From: Panopea generosa
Taxonomy: Eukaryota > Mollusca > Bivalvia > Adapedonta > Hiatellidae
Assembly: GCA_029582155.1 (NCBI GenBank)
Contig: CM055896.1
Span: forward strand, 30,144,373 to 30,208,372
DNA length: 64,000 nucleotides
Reading direction: 5' to 3'
A program made the position numbers and the translations under genes. This document shows positions 21,541 to 33,642 of this stretch, one piece after another. How positions within the stretch are numbered: position 1 is the first letter of the stretch; each line of letters opens with the position of its first letter. The notes under the pieces were generated by a model, which searched no databases, was not told where the DNA came from, and saw only the letters and a list, made by a program, of their open reading frames with translations.

Positions 21541-24470
21541 CAAATATCAGAATTGCCAATATGTCAAATACAGTAGAATCAGAAACATTATCAGTTATTT
21601 GGTTTGTTACTGGTTTCCTACAGAAATATACGGGATATGTTTGCTAAATATGGAGCAAAGCGTGATCCAGATGATAGAGCCAGTGTGATAATAGATTACC
21701 ATCGATATCAGTTTAGTAACACTAAGTATGTCAAAGATCAAAGTAATAAAAGTAATAACTTAAAGGATAAATTTCTAAAACTGCGAACAGAAAAGCGAAA
21801 ACGCCCATTTTTAAAAAAACAAATCACAATGATAATGTAAATGTTAACGAATCATTGGAAATATAACATATTGCTCCGCCAACATCAGACAGCACTCACT
21901 AAAGGTTCAAATACGGACAACTTCATTATTTTTAATGAAATGAAAGAATTAGTAAACAAACGTATTGTAAATCAATAAAATGAAATGAAAAGGAATAGTG
22001 CGAATATAATTATACAGTTACAGCTAGCTGTAGGAATGTCAGAACAGACTATAATAATAGTATATAAGGTCTTGCTAAGAAACTGAAACAAATGTTATTG
22101 AATTCATAAAAACAAAACGCTTAGCGAACGGTTCAAGGTATTAACTCTGATATCAAGAAAACAGATACAATAGAATCTAAAGGTGCGATAACACAAAAAA
22201 GCAGTCCGTAATACCTACTATAAATTAGAAGCTAGGAGATGAAATTGGTGATCTTAGTCAAAGAGGGGTGTAATTGAACAAATATTAAAGGAGGGAAAAC
22301 AAAACCGACCAGAGCAAATGAAAATGTTTCAGAAATTATGAATAGCTTAATACAATAAACGGTAGACTAAAATTGAAATATATAAAATGAAATCTGCGGA
22401 GAAAAAAATTATATACACAGTTTCAAAACCGGATATAATAGTTGTTCCTTTAGTTTAGTTTTATTAAAGTCATATTTTATTGAATAATGAATGTAAATAC
22501 AACATTTAAATACATTCATTCAACATAAACACACATTGCAGAATTAATAATATGGAAAGTATAAGTATACCAGTTGGTTTGGCTACAAGTTATAACTTTA
22601 TTTCGGCCGGTTCCAAAAATGGCAATTTAACATCTTAAAAAAGGTAATGTGTAGCTAAATCAGAAAGAAAAATGTAGTAAATGTCGATTTGTTATAGAGT
22701 ATAGTATAATATGAGAAGTTATATATAGTTTTGTTAGACATGCGTTTACTGGGGGTGGGGAAGAAGGTTCTTCTCTACTTATGTCAGTAATAAAAAGAGA
22801 AATCGCGATTGATTATGATAATATTGTCGCCGCCACACACCTAAGCTCACTTTTAGATAAATATAGGTTAAGTGCAGGCAAGTCATTGGCTAACAAGTGT
22901 TAACCACCTAACAGTCGTCTACCACCCCTTCAGGCCCGGTCGCTCACTTGTTACGTTTTATCTTTAATAAAGATGATTGCTATAGTTTTTGTCGAGACCT
23001 GCCAGAGTCATTACATACCGCTATACTACAACTGACCCTATTTCGGATGGCACAGTCATTCACGTATACCCCTAAAATTGGTCTCTTACATTGTGTTCAA
23101 TATATCAAATATGTTATATACTTGTATATATAAAGTATATTAATTGGAGTTTATGTTTATGTACGTGATTCTCCTAGTTGTTTCCTTAAATGCATTACTA
23201 GTAGAATAGGTTGATAGACAAAAAAGAATGAACTAAAGCAGTCAAAGCAATATGGAAATGTCTTTAATGAGTATACCGCGGGCAAATAGAAATGATAGCA
23301 GGAATGAGTCAAAATAATAGAATACAGAAATGACAATAATAGAAGCGATACATAACGGCAATCGAGTATAAGTCAAGGGAGATTCCATTAGCATTCAAAC
23401 CACGATAACCAGAATGGCAGAGACATTACCAACTATATGCGAAATGAGAGTTAAGAAAGAAATGAAATCAGGCAAAATAGATTTTCAAATACCCATTACA
23501 CAATAATAAATACTAATGTCTATTGAATGCCATGGTCGACTTTGGAATGGATAAAAGGCCATGCAGCAAAGACAATAAGATAGACATAATCGGTATCGCA
23601 GAAACACATATCACGACGGTACATATTGGTGTGAGTGTTGAAGAGTATATGTGGTTTAGACATAACAGAAATAACTTACATAAAATCAAAAAATTTCCGG
23701 CGGTATGGTGTTGCACTTTGGTTGGTAAACTTATCAAATCGGTATGATATCGAGGTGGTCGACAAGAGAACGACTCAGGGTAGCTTGTCGATTTGTCTTA
23801 ATCCAACAAATACATCTCTGAAAAACTGTGTGCATGTGTATGTTACCTTATATGGACTAAATTAAACATTCTACCTCTGTGCAAATTATAATGATAGATG
23901 ATCTTATTACGAAGACTTTATATTAGGTGTAGATGACAAACCACATATGGACGAATATGTACCAAATAAATATTAGCATTTTTTTAATGATACCAGTTGT
24001 TGCATGTTAAACGCAGTAAATACATTTACAAAAAAATAACTACACGTATGTCTCGCATCTCTTATCTTCAGTGGTGGATTAATGTAACGCACACTATATA
24101 AAAGAAATCCTGATAATCTATTAAACGACAGTAGCACCAATATCGAAACAATGTCTGAATAAGACGATGCAGGCAGTGATTTGAACTGAAAATAGACACA
24201 ACTGTCAAGATATCCATATGATTGTATATTAAGCAAAAGGCGATCGAAAACAACATGATGGAATAGCACATTGACTGAGTCACGGAATGAAACATGTGAA
24301 GCGATAAAACAAATGCTTGGCAGTTGGCCAAATGAGAGAAAACATTTTCGACCGTTATTTACATACAAAAGCAAACAATTTGATGAACACAAACTCAGAG
24401 AAATAAACGACAATATCAGATAAAACAACCAAATGAATGGTAATCTTCCCGTAGACAACCCGTGAAAAGA
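21541..24470 (+). mobile_element. Heavily decayed LINE (ORF1 remnant + endonuclease)
   Basis: A plus-strand relic. At 21604-21840 an open piece (NIRDMFAKYGAKRDPDDRA) and the following Lys/Glu-rich frames look like an ORF1 remnant. From 23513 to about 24330 an endonuclease is readable in several frames. The unusually high A content suggests long decay. It is in sense with the host gene, in the intron between the two lectin-like domains. The 3' part (polymerase) was not identified. Confidence 0.6.
23513..24330 (+). pseudogene. LINE APE-type endonuclease, broken
   Basis: Reads NAMVDFGMDKRPCSKDNKID, IIGIAETHITTVHIGVSVEE, YMWFRHNRNN, then in another frame RYDIEVVDKRT and TNTSLKNCVHVYV. A later part gives MLNAVNTFT. 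The IAETH motif contains the catalytic Glu of EEP-fold nucleases. Multiple stops. The minus-strand open frames across 23973-24458 are antisense artefacts. Confidence 0.7.
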
Positions 24471-25049
24471 TTCGCAAAAAATTGGTAACAGTTAGTTTGG
24501 TATGAGCACAGGAAACAAATGAAATTAGTTATATAAGATGGTATTGTAACCTAACACACTAATGAAGTATAAAGAGATGGAAAGATTAAGTTAGTAATAT
24601 GTTAAATCCAAGTATAGAAGAGGGAAAAAATACAATAAAACCAGAACTGCAATTGTAACAAAACATCTAACATTTGGACACTTAAATATCAACATAACTT
24701 TAATAAAATAACGAGTTCCCTGCGAAAACAGTTATCCCAAGGGACGGAATTTTCTATCCGAAACGAAAAAAGCCATGAATGGTTATTTTTTCTGCATACC
24801 AAACATATTGAATAATTCCTTTTATTGTATCATACATTTTACAACGACTGCTTTTAAGACGTCTATATCTATTATATCTATATGATTTATGTCATATATC
24901 TTAAACGTTACGTCATCTAGATGGTTCCAACATCACAGCGCGAGAATTTTTTTCGGCCCTAGGGTAAGATAGAAATATCTAACCCCGATAAAAATACATC
25001 TATCATCAGGTGTGCAAGAAACAATTGTCAGTCCGGTTCCAGTATGTGT
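24471..25049. other. Intron sequence, nothing recognised
   Basis: May include the eroded 3' part of the preceding LINE; no motif was found to prove it. Confidence 0.35.
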
Positions 25050-25522
25050 TTTTGTGCGCACGTATGACGTCTCACACAACAATTAAGTTTGTACTGTTCT
25101 ACATATAGAGACATGCACTTCTGGAACACTGGATACATTACCAATGGTTCTAAAAGTGCCTTATTCCCATAGATAGTCCTCTGTTGGTCCAAATATGCAG
25201 AAAAAAACATGGGGTTGACCAGGTTGCTTTTTCACAATTTCGATGGTTTGATGGCACCCCTTCATTTTTGACAATTCTGCCCATTTGTTGCAGTGTATCA
25301 CTACGCATCTTTAAACTGTTATAGCATCATCAAACAGTTCCCAGGGTCACCCAAACTTTGCAGAAATCATGAAAATGTTCCAATGTTCCCATATGCACAA
25401 AGAAATATGACATTTTATGCATTTAAAAAAAAAAATACCCAACCGCTTTACACAGCTCTAATTTCTTTGGCGTAATAATCTTGCTACAGTCATGTAAGGG
25501 AGGTAATTGTTCAGTGAGACCT
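25050..25522 (+). repeat. Interspersed repeat R1, copy 2
   Basis: The full-length match to copy 1 at 6191, starting near TGACGTCTCACACAACAATT and ending at GGAGGTAATTGTTCAGTGAG. Its second half (25223-25522) is nearly identical to copy 3, differing in a poly-A length and a few bases. Confidence 0.85.
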
Positions 25523-26957
25523 TGAAGAGTAGAAATTATCATGACATGTGACTGAAATATTTGTCGAACAAACCTTTACCATTTCTAAATATAAAAATAC
25601 GCCTGTTGAATTCATCGCGCAACTGTTTTTTTCGAATTCATGCACCAAATTAAGATGGCAGTCACACATGCATAAATCCGTTTCGGACGACTCAAAAACA
25701 GGAAAAACTGCCAAAATTTTTTAGCCATTGTACCTTAATTAAAATAATTCTAAAAAAAGAAATACTTTGAAAATGTCCTTGTATTGCCTCCTATAGTGTA
25801 TCTATATGACTGCATATTCATTTTATTGTATATGCAAAATTACATAACTTAATAATGCTCTGTTTTGTTGCAAAACTATATATATGACTTTTTTCATATC
25901 TATAACAAACAAATATTAATGTTGAAGGTTCCCAGCAATAATTTGCATGTCACTGACACTAACCATGCCCCCTTTTTCAATACATGAATGAATAACATAC
26001 TTTTGTACATGCATTAGATTCATTACCAACTATGAATATATCCCTTACCAATTGAGGTATCTATTAGGCATATATTAAATTCCAATACTATTTTGTTTAT
26101 TTTATCAATAAAAATAGCAAATGAAAGTAAAGTGTGCAAAAAAGTCACTTTAAAGCAAGAAAATGAAACGATGAATGAAAATGAGACAAAATGTGGATAC
26201 AGCATATTTGGCTGGAACGATAAGCTCATTGCAAAAAGACGGTTTACTAAAGCGCATCTCTTTACGACAAATTAGTTTGAAATAAATATATCAAAGAATA
26301 TCGCGATAAGAAATATTTGTTGCGAGATGACTCTTTACTTTACAGATTTTCCAAAACTGGCATAAAAAAATGGGCAGTTAAAATAGAGTTGTTGCAATAA
26401 TTATATGAAAATTAGAAATTGTCATATTGGAGAATGCTATACTGTTGGATGTGGAGTAAACTATTGTACACATTCAATAACAGACAGTGAAAAAACATCA
26501 TCTTCAATGAGAAAAATCTATATTCTATAGCAAGCATCATGTATTTTTATTTGAAAAAAAAGTAAGAAGAACAACCGAAAGAAATCAGATGATGGTACAA
26601 AAGTTTCAAGCACAGGTTAACTAAATGCTGAGAAATTATTACGTGAATCTGTTTCGCGTCATTTCAAAGATGTCGCATTTTACCATTTACCTGAATGTCC
26701 AAGAGTAGGTAAATACTGTGTATAAGCCAGACCCAGCCACATAAATATCAACAATGAGGAGAAAAAAAATGACAGTAAAACAAAAATGGCAGTCATACGC
26801 CATACCATTAAAATGAAACGCGACAGTTTGGCGGTCAGTCAGTTTGGCGGTCGGTATATCGAAAACTGGATACAGAGCTGTTGATAACAAATATCAATGA
26901 CAAAATAATGAAACAGGAAATTTCTGCATAATTCATGATCAATAAAATATTAATTGA
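25523..26957. other. Intron sequence between R1 copies
   Basis: AT-rich. A short direct repeat of GTTTGGCGGTC occurs at about 26827 and 26842. Open frames here on either strand show no known domain. Confidence 0.4.
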
Positions 26958-27262
26958 TAGTTGCTTTTTCACAATTTCGATGGTTTGATGGCACCCCTTC
27001 ATTTTTGACAATTCTGCCCATTTGTTGCAGTGTATCACTACGCATCTTTAAACTGTTATAGCATCATCAAACAGTTCCCAGGGTCACCCAAACTTTGCAG
27101 AAATCATGAAAATGTTCCAATGTTCCCATATGCACAAAGAAATATGACATTTTATGCATTTAAAAAAAAAAAATACCCAACCGCTTTACACAGCTCTAAT
27201 TTCTTTGGCGTAATAATCTTGCTACCGTCATGTAAGGGAGGTAATTGTTCAGTGAGACCTAG
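26958..27262 (+). repeat. Interspersed repeat R1, copy 3 (3' part)
   Basis: Carries only the last 300 bases of the repeat, from TTGCTTTTTCACAATTTCGA to TCAGTGAGACCT. Near-identity with copy 2, 1.7 kb away, over this stretch and abrupt divergence on both sides suggest a local copy or gene conversion rather than an old independent insertion. Confidence 0.85.
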
Positions 27263-28348
27263 ATAGGTATGATTAGCGCGTGCAGGGAGTATAGGATGAA
27301 AAATCTGCACACGGTAAACATACACGGAAGTCGTTGTCCGGTGTGCAAGAAATTGCGTTTAAGATAATGGTAATTGATACTAATGCTCCATATTCATTGT
27401 ATTATACTTTCTCAAATCATGGGTTATAGAGACACATGGAAATGTTGAAATCGATTGTTATAATGTTGTTTAAACCATTGAGACTATAACCACATTGAGA
27501 TGCTGTTTTAATTATATATTTGTTAAATAAATGGAACTTATGAAAACAGAGACTAGCAGTATCACGTTAGTTTTAAAGATATGAATAAAACTGTATAATT
27601 GTATAAAGAAATTCAAGCATACAAGGGTATTCATCTGCAGATATGTTTAGAAGTGTTATCTATTTGTGAAAACATTGTTCATCATATTAGGTTAGATTTA
27701 TGTTCATTAAATCATGTTTTTATTATAATGATATGTGATATATTCAGGTCTCCCTACACATTTCGATTTTGTACTTTGCTCTATGATATAAGGTCTAGGA
27801 TTTCCATAGTAAAATAGAAATTTCACATAGAGTTTTGTTAAAGTATTTTTGCCATAGCAGGAATGTATTCGCACATAAAATGCACAATAACTGGTAGGTT
27901 GACTAGCTTGTTTTTGCTTAAAGATAGTGCAATGATAAAGAAAAGGAGTCGTCCAATACTCAGCAATGCATTCATCTGTTAAAATCCTATAAATGTCATT
28001 TTTTAGCACCAGTGTTGTCTTATTGTAGTACATGTATATGCTATGCCAGCTTTTATTCTACTCATCTGCAGCAAGACACCACAGCCACTTGTATCATTTT
28101 GAAAATATATCAAACCAAACTAAATATGACTATTTTTTTTAAAGCAATACTCATGTTACCGTGGCAGCAAAAGGAGCATAACTGAGTGTGTAATGAGACG
28201 CTAATATCAGTACATATATGTTATATACTTTATTATACATACACATATTAATACATCACGCGATACCCAATTGAATGTTATAAGCATGCATAGACCGAGT
28301 ACACGTTGACTATAATAATTGCATTGCTCATATGTTTATATATTTAAG
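27263..28348. other. Intron sequence, nothing recognised
   Basis: AT-rich intron up to the acceptor TATTTAAG at 28348. No repeat or exon seen. Confidence 0.4.
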
Positions 28349-28549
28349 GCAAGAACTTGGCTTTCGGAAAGCAAACAAGTCAAAGTTCAATAGGACCAAA
28401 TTCCATTTCTGCACGAACGGTAGATGGCATTATAGGAAATTCTTCTGATAAATGCAGCTCTACACACTCGGAAGACAATCCATGGTGGAGTACCGATCTT
28501 GGCTATATAATGCGTATTCAAGCTGTACGGATTTCGACATATGCAGATG
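28349..28549 (+). CDS. Receptor exon: lectin-like domain 2, N-terminal half
   Basis: Encodes 66 residues: KNLAFGKQTSQSSI at the start, ARTVDG in the middle, NPWWSTDLGYIMRIQAVRIS near the end. The 'LAFGKxTxQSS...AvDG...NPWW..DLG' signature is the clearest F-type-lectin spelling in the window and retains the Asp missing from domain 1. The acceptor is TTTAAG and the donor G|GTATGT, both phase 1. The previous domain's last codon (GG) runs directly into it, so the two lectin-like domains are adjacent with no linker. Confidence 0.92.
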
Positions 28550-30090
28550 GTATGTATGAGATGCACGTTTCATTATGACAGACCAAGGGTTAATGAATTA
28601 TGATTGTATATTGTGGAATTGATATGAATAAATAATACTAATTAAATACTATATCTGTTGTTTTGATATTTTATAATCACAATTTTATGATCTTGAATTT
28701 AATATCGATACTGTTTATTTTGTATATATACGTATGCTGAATATTTATTCATGTGTAAACAATTATGTATCATTTGTTACACCGGCTTCCAGGAGACCAG
28801 GTCATAGCAGAGGACAACGGGCTAAAGTACCATACTCGTACCGCATCTACGTCACCACAGTGACGTAAAAATGCAGGAGTTCTTGAGCCACGAGCATAGC
28901 GGCGCTTCATTTTTTGAGCTTGCATGATTATATAGTTACTCTCCGGGTTATCGGCTGTTGAATTGTCAAAATGTGCGTTGCTTTGTCTTATAAACGTGAA
29001 ATAACTACCATGTTTCAATTTTGTTTATCCAAACATACATAGTAGTAACTGTTTTATTATAATAAATGGTGCCGGAGACAACGAATTTTGGTTTTTACCC
29101 AGGCTTGCAGAGAAAATAGTCAATGAAAGTCAATGTGACTGGTACGACCCGGTCTGGGTAGGGCACATATGTCACAATTGAATGGTGCATTGTATGAAAT
29201 TACCGATTTTGCGGATATTTTTAAATGCACGTTTACAAGGTAGGATATATATATTGGGATACGTATTAGTGAACAAGAAGACGTAATCTACAGACCAGAT
29301 TTCTGAGAGTTAATCTAGCTAAAATACAAATCAAATACACAATACTTTAGAATGAACTATCCCAATAGAAATAGTTTAAACCGTAGATTATGTATCAAGA
29401 TTTATCACGTAACATGTCTGGACTGTAGGGACAATTTATATACATGTACTGATAGCTTTTAAGACTAAGATCTATTTAAGAAGTCAAAACTATGCACACG
29501 TTACATAAATAAGATGCATGAACAGGCATTATGTTCCTTAAAAAATAGTATTATTCTGATTTGAATGTATCTTCATGAACCAACGGGTTTCCTATATAGT
29601 AGATAAATGCTCCATAGCTCTACCTTTAATGTAATAGTATTATTCCACTTTTCACAAAAGTTACACATAGTCTAATATATTTGTTTATTAATCTAGTTTA
29701 ATTAACTAGTTTAGTTTATACACTTATCAGAGAACAACGTGGTAGTGGCATATTTCATAGGAGTATATAATTATAGCTTCCAACTTCAATGTCTTGTTTT
29801 CAATGTGTTGCGATGATTAATGTGACTCTTGCAATAGTACTGGTTATTGATTGTTAAATTGTGTTTCTTTGTAACGAACCATGATGTTCGGGACATGTTT
29901 CAACACTCTAGTTTAAATGTTAGACAAAGTATTTCCCATTTTCGATTTTTGTAAAAAAATGAAATATCGTTATACATGTAAGCTCCTTAAGCATTATCCC
30001 AATAAAATGGATTAAAAACTTATACAAGTCCTATTCTTCTATAAAGCAGGTATATATTCCACATCTCTTTCAATTTATCAATTGATAGAT
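28550..30090. other. Intron sequence with a short perfect palindrome
   Basis: At about 28847-28866 TACGTCAC and GTGACGTA form an 8-bp stem with a CACA loop. A GC-richer patch at 28785-28920 and another at 29065-29165 look unlike the AT-rich surroundings and may be old repeat fragments, but no family was recognised. Confidence 0.4.
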
Positions 30091-30091
30091 A

Positions 30092-30366
30092 CTTATAACA
30101 AGAGTTGTCAAAAGACCAACAAAGCTAGCCTCTGGGTGTCTAAGTACAAAAAGGGCCATAACTGTGCCAAAATGCAATCCAGGGTTATTGTCCATTGATG
30201 ATGGTGAACACACATGCAAAGTTTCATTCACATCCAATGAGTGGTTGCATAGATATCTTAAAGTCAAACGCAAAAGTTTAACCAGGGTGTCTACAGACGA
30301 CGACGCCGACGACGCCGGGGTCATGACAATAGCTCTCCTTGGACTCCGTCCCGATGAGCTAAAAAA
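30092..30366 (+). repeat. Interspersed repeat ending GATGAGCTAAAAA
   Basis: Runs from about AACAAGAGTTGTCAAAAGAC through GGGCCATAACTGTGCCAAAA and a GACGACGACGCCGACGACGC run to the end CTCCGTCCCGATGAGCTAAA. I know this layout as a common bivalve repeat. Its 3' end resembles the reverse complement of the head of the repeat at 11550 (both have GAGCTAAAAA), so the two may be opposite ends of related elements. Confidence 0.65.
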
Positions 30367-30741
30367 TATCTGTTTAATTTCCTTATTTTTTCATGACAAC
30401 CATGTGACTAGTCGAGCGTGCTGTTCTCCAACTGAACTTGATATTACTCCTGAGCAGATACCAAGCATTTATAGAACTAATGGCATGTCAAAAAATGAAT
30501 ATAGTTTATTATAATATTGTACTAACCTTTTTATAACTAGAATGGAAAGAGTATTCCTGAACAAGATTGCATATGTTATTATGTTAACTTGCGTTTGGTC
30601 TGTCAATGACAAAATATTATATAACATACATAACGCGATCTCCCGATTGACTGTTTAAAACATTCTTTAACTTAGTACAGGGTTAGTATTTATTCATTTC
30701 ATTGTTAGTGATTTATCATTATCTTCCTTTTATAATTTCAG

Positions 30742-30930
30742 AAGGGCTCTTACATTTCAAGTTGCAAGCTAAAAATGATTCCAGTGACACCTGGACAAAA
30801 ATTTATGATGACAACAGAAAGGATACCCCAACAAAATACGTTACCATATTTGAAGAAGCACGTTACCTACGATTGTTTATTCCAAGAAATAGTGTTCAAC
30901 TTATTCTCTGTGAAGTTCAAATATTCGGGG
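30742..30930 (+). CDS. Receptor exon: lectin-like domain 2, C-terminal half
   Basis: Encodes 62 residues: GLLHFKLQAKNDS, DTWTKIYDDNRKDTPTKY, RYLRLFIPRN and the closing strand LILCEVQIFGG. The acceptor is TATAATTTCAG, the donor G|GTACG, phase 1 at both ends. As in domain 1, the fucose-binding Arg-x-Asp-x4-Arg/Lys is missing at the exon junction (reads STYAD-E-GLLHF). It may therefore bind another ligand or none. It joins in frame to the EGF exon at 33359. Confidence 0.9.
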
Positions 30931-31248
30931 GTACGTTGGCATTTATTTTCATAGTTATTATTTAAAACCAAGATAGTATATCTATATGCGGCAATGTTGT
31001 TACTTTTATTATTTTACAGCATCTACACATTATATATATTTAAAGTAACATTACTTTATTTCTTTCTGAAGGAATATTTTAGCATACCAGCATAACATAT
31101 AATACCGATATATTATACTGAAAAGTTTTTTAATTTCTAATTTGTCGTGAACATATGTAAATAAAAAAGGTAATAAGATGAAGACATTTTTATATAATAT
31201 GTTCATCTGACTTCTACGGAAGATTGTTTGTTCGCATATTTAGCACTA
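30931..31248. other. Intron sequence, nothing recognised
   Basis: Short AT-rich stretch before a SINE. Confidence 0.4.
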
Positions 31249-31492
31249 TTTCATGCCACCGAGGGCTAACATAGGATATTACCCTAATCATTCTGTCCTG
31301 GGATCCTGGATATACATGTAGCACCTATATTAAAACAATTAACTGCTAAATTTCCCATTAAAATCAGCGATGAGAGATGAATAACAATGACGTATATCAT
31401 TCAATAAAGAGACTATAGCCGGGCAGGGATTCAAATTCACGATTCCTAGATTGATAATCAGTCACGCTAGCGACAGAGCTAAACGGGTCCGT
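31249..31492 (-). mobile_element. tRNA-derived SINE, family A, copy 3
   Basis: The reverse complement shows the family A order: eroded head (AGCTCTGTCGCTAGCGTGAC), a box-B region, and the body with TCATCTCTCGCTGA. It ends in the same 3' word as copies 2 and 4 (GCCCTCGGTGGCATG here). It is more diverged than copies 1 and 2. Confidence 0.7.
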
Positions 31493-32260
31493 TTTTTCTA
31501 GGGAAGATAAAAGCGATAACTTTCTGTGGTAATGATTTTCCTTTAGCAAGATATAACATACATAATTTCTAATGACAAAATTAATTGTTTGTAATGTTAC
31601 TTGAAAAGGATGTAACAAGTAAATATAGTTTACTTGAGACTAAGTTTTTACCAGTTATATTTATATGTGTACATTTCTTTGAAGTTATACCGTATGATAA
31701 GATACATATTAATATGAAACAAAATATTAACTAATCTATGTCTAAACGAAATCATGGTATTTTGAGAAAAAATGAATGTATCACGTTAAGATATGTCTAT
31801 ATACTTTAATCTAACTATGATATTATGTCATAAATAAATCTTATCTTCACGAACATCGTATTAATATGTTGATTCTGCATATTTCTGGTATGATGACGTT
31901 TCATCTTATCACCAAAAATAATGTCATTATGCAATATAATTTCATTTGAAAATACGGGTTTATATCATTTTACTCCTGTTTTACTCCTGTTTTATATACA
32001 TAGTCGCACAGTGTCGTCTCGTATTTTATACAGTAACTGTTACATGTAACATGAATATATAATATATCTTGTTACAAGAAGTGTTTGTGTTGAAACATAA
32101 CCTAACATTATCGATATCGAGCATTTTTTTTTATAACAAAATTCTTAAAATAGTCATGTCGAATTGACAAGCTATGGCTATTTTTCAACACGATAACGTC
32201 ATATTAACAATAGAAACACACGTCTAGACATATTATGGGTTAGTAGTGACAAGGAATAGA
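31493..32260. other. Intron sequence, nothing recognised
   Basis: AT-rich; includes a short tandem TTTTACTCCTG at about 31968-31990. Confidence 0.4.
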
Positions 32261-32398
32261 GTATCTCATATCGGTACCTATTTCATATGTTTGAAATGAG
32301 TTAGATAAAATGATATGAATCGAGGCTTTTACAAGTATCATATTTCACCTAACGAGTTTCATAAAATAAATGTGAAATAGGTACGAATGTAAGATGCT
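32261..32398. repeat. Foldback (inverted-repeat) element
   Basis: Left arm 32261-32318 (GTATCTCATATCGGTACCTA, then TTTCATATG) pairs with right arm 32340-32398 (GTGAAATAGGTACGAATGTA, then AGATGC) around a loop of about 20 bases. The arms have small gaps. Size and structure suggest a MITE-like element. Confidence 0.75.
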
Positions 32399-33358
32399 AT
32401 ATATCATATTATTCATCTTTGAGGGAGAAAAAGACTTCAAAGCGACAGCCTGGCTACCTAGTTAACAACAGGAAGTAGGTGTAAATCGGTTACTATTCAA
32501 TGAAACAAATGAAACAAAAAAGTAATTTGTAAAGAAAATTTATTTTATTATTCTCAGATTTTATACTTACCTTCTTTAAATCAATAACCACCAACAAAAC
32601 TCTATATTTTAGCTATAATCGTACCGATATCTGAAAACAATTTAAAACAAAATCAGCCAGAACCGAAACACGCGATTACAATGCAACACCACATTGACGT
32701 CATACCGTACTTACACCATAGTTCATATGCCGCGATCTTTAATGTTTTAACACTTGTTTTATCTAGAGTCAGTGTCACTGTCAACAATGAGTGTATTGTA
32801 TTTCTAATATGTTGCTGTGGCGGGGAACGACCTTTAACCTGGTTTACATGTATAATGAATGTAGCTCCGTGAATTTGAGCACTGCGAATGCTTTAGATTA
32901 CAATGGTCACGTTGACATGAGTTGGCGATGCCGTGTTCATAGAGTTCGAGTTGACCTGTGAATAGTATGTGTGCTGCTGAACATTTGGAGAACGAGGAAT
33001 TGGCATATTTGTGTTGTTTGAGTGTAAAATGCTAGATTCTCGTTGATATGACAGTAATTATTCACCTAGGACATGTTTTTGTGACCGGATATTTACACTA
33101 CGTCATTCTAACAGTATAACTTATAAAATACAAGTCGACACATTACGATGATATGTTAAAACATTATAACATTATAATGACATAATATAGTGTAACTATA
33201 GCAATGTATAACATTGTATTAATGTATACGCTAACCTCCGAAAAATATATCAGAATAAGTTATACTTTAATGGCGTTACGGCATTTTAACAAGACAGCAT
33301 ACAAAGAGTTGACATGAGACAAAGTAGACACTAATGATGTCATGTTTTATTGACATAG
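32399..33358. other. Intron sequence, nothing recognised
   Basis: AT-rich with no domain or repeat family recognised. Confidence 0.4.
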
Positions 33359-33496
33359 AATGCACCGCTGGAAGATGGGGCCCCGGTTGTGATTTTCCTT
33401 GTAATTGTCTTAATGCAGACGTATGCAGTGTCCAAACAGGACATTGTCCTAAAGGTTGTAAGGACGGATTTAAAGCCACACCCACATGCCAAACAG
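33359..33496 (+). CDS. Receptor exon: EGF-like domain 2
   Basis: Encodes one eight-cysteine module with spacing C-x8-C-x3-C-x-C-x5-C-x6-C-x3-C-x9-C (CTAGRWGPGCDFPCNC at the start, CPKGCKDGFKATPTC at the end). The acceptor is TTGACATAG, the donor G|GTAATT, phase 1 at both ends. It directly follows lectin-like domain 2 in the protein (IFG-ECTAG). The short C-x-C differs from the later A and B modules, so it is a separate lineage from the downstream cluster. Confidence 0.92.
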
Positions 33497-33642
33497 GTAA
33501 TTTTCTCATAACATCCAATTGCATTACTCATGGAAACACTATATGACACCAATCGATATCTTATTAATATCACTGAACCTATATCAGTCATCTTGAAGGT
33601 ATTTCAGTTGAATGAATACGATATTCTTAAAACGATAAAACA

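Noticed and set aside
23973-24458. 161-residue minus-strand protein
   Set aside because: Antisense of a LINE endonuclease relic.
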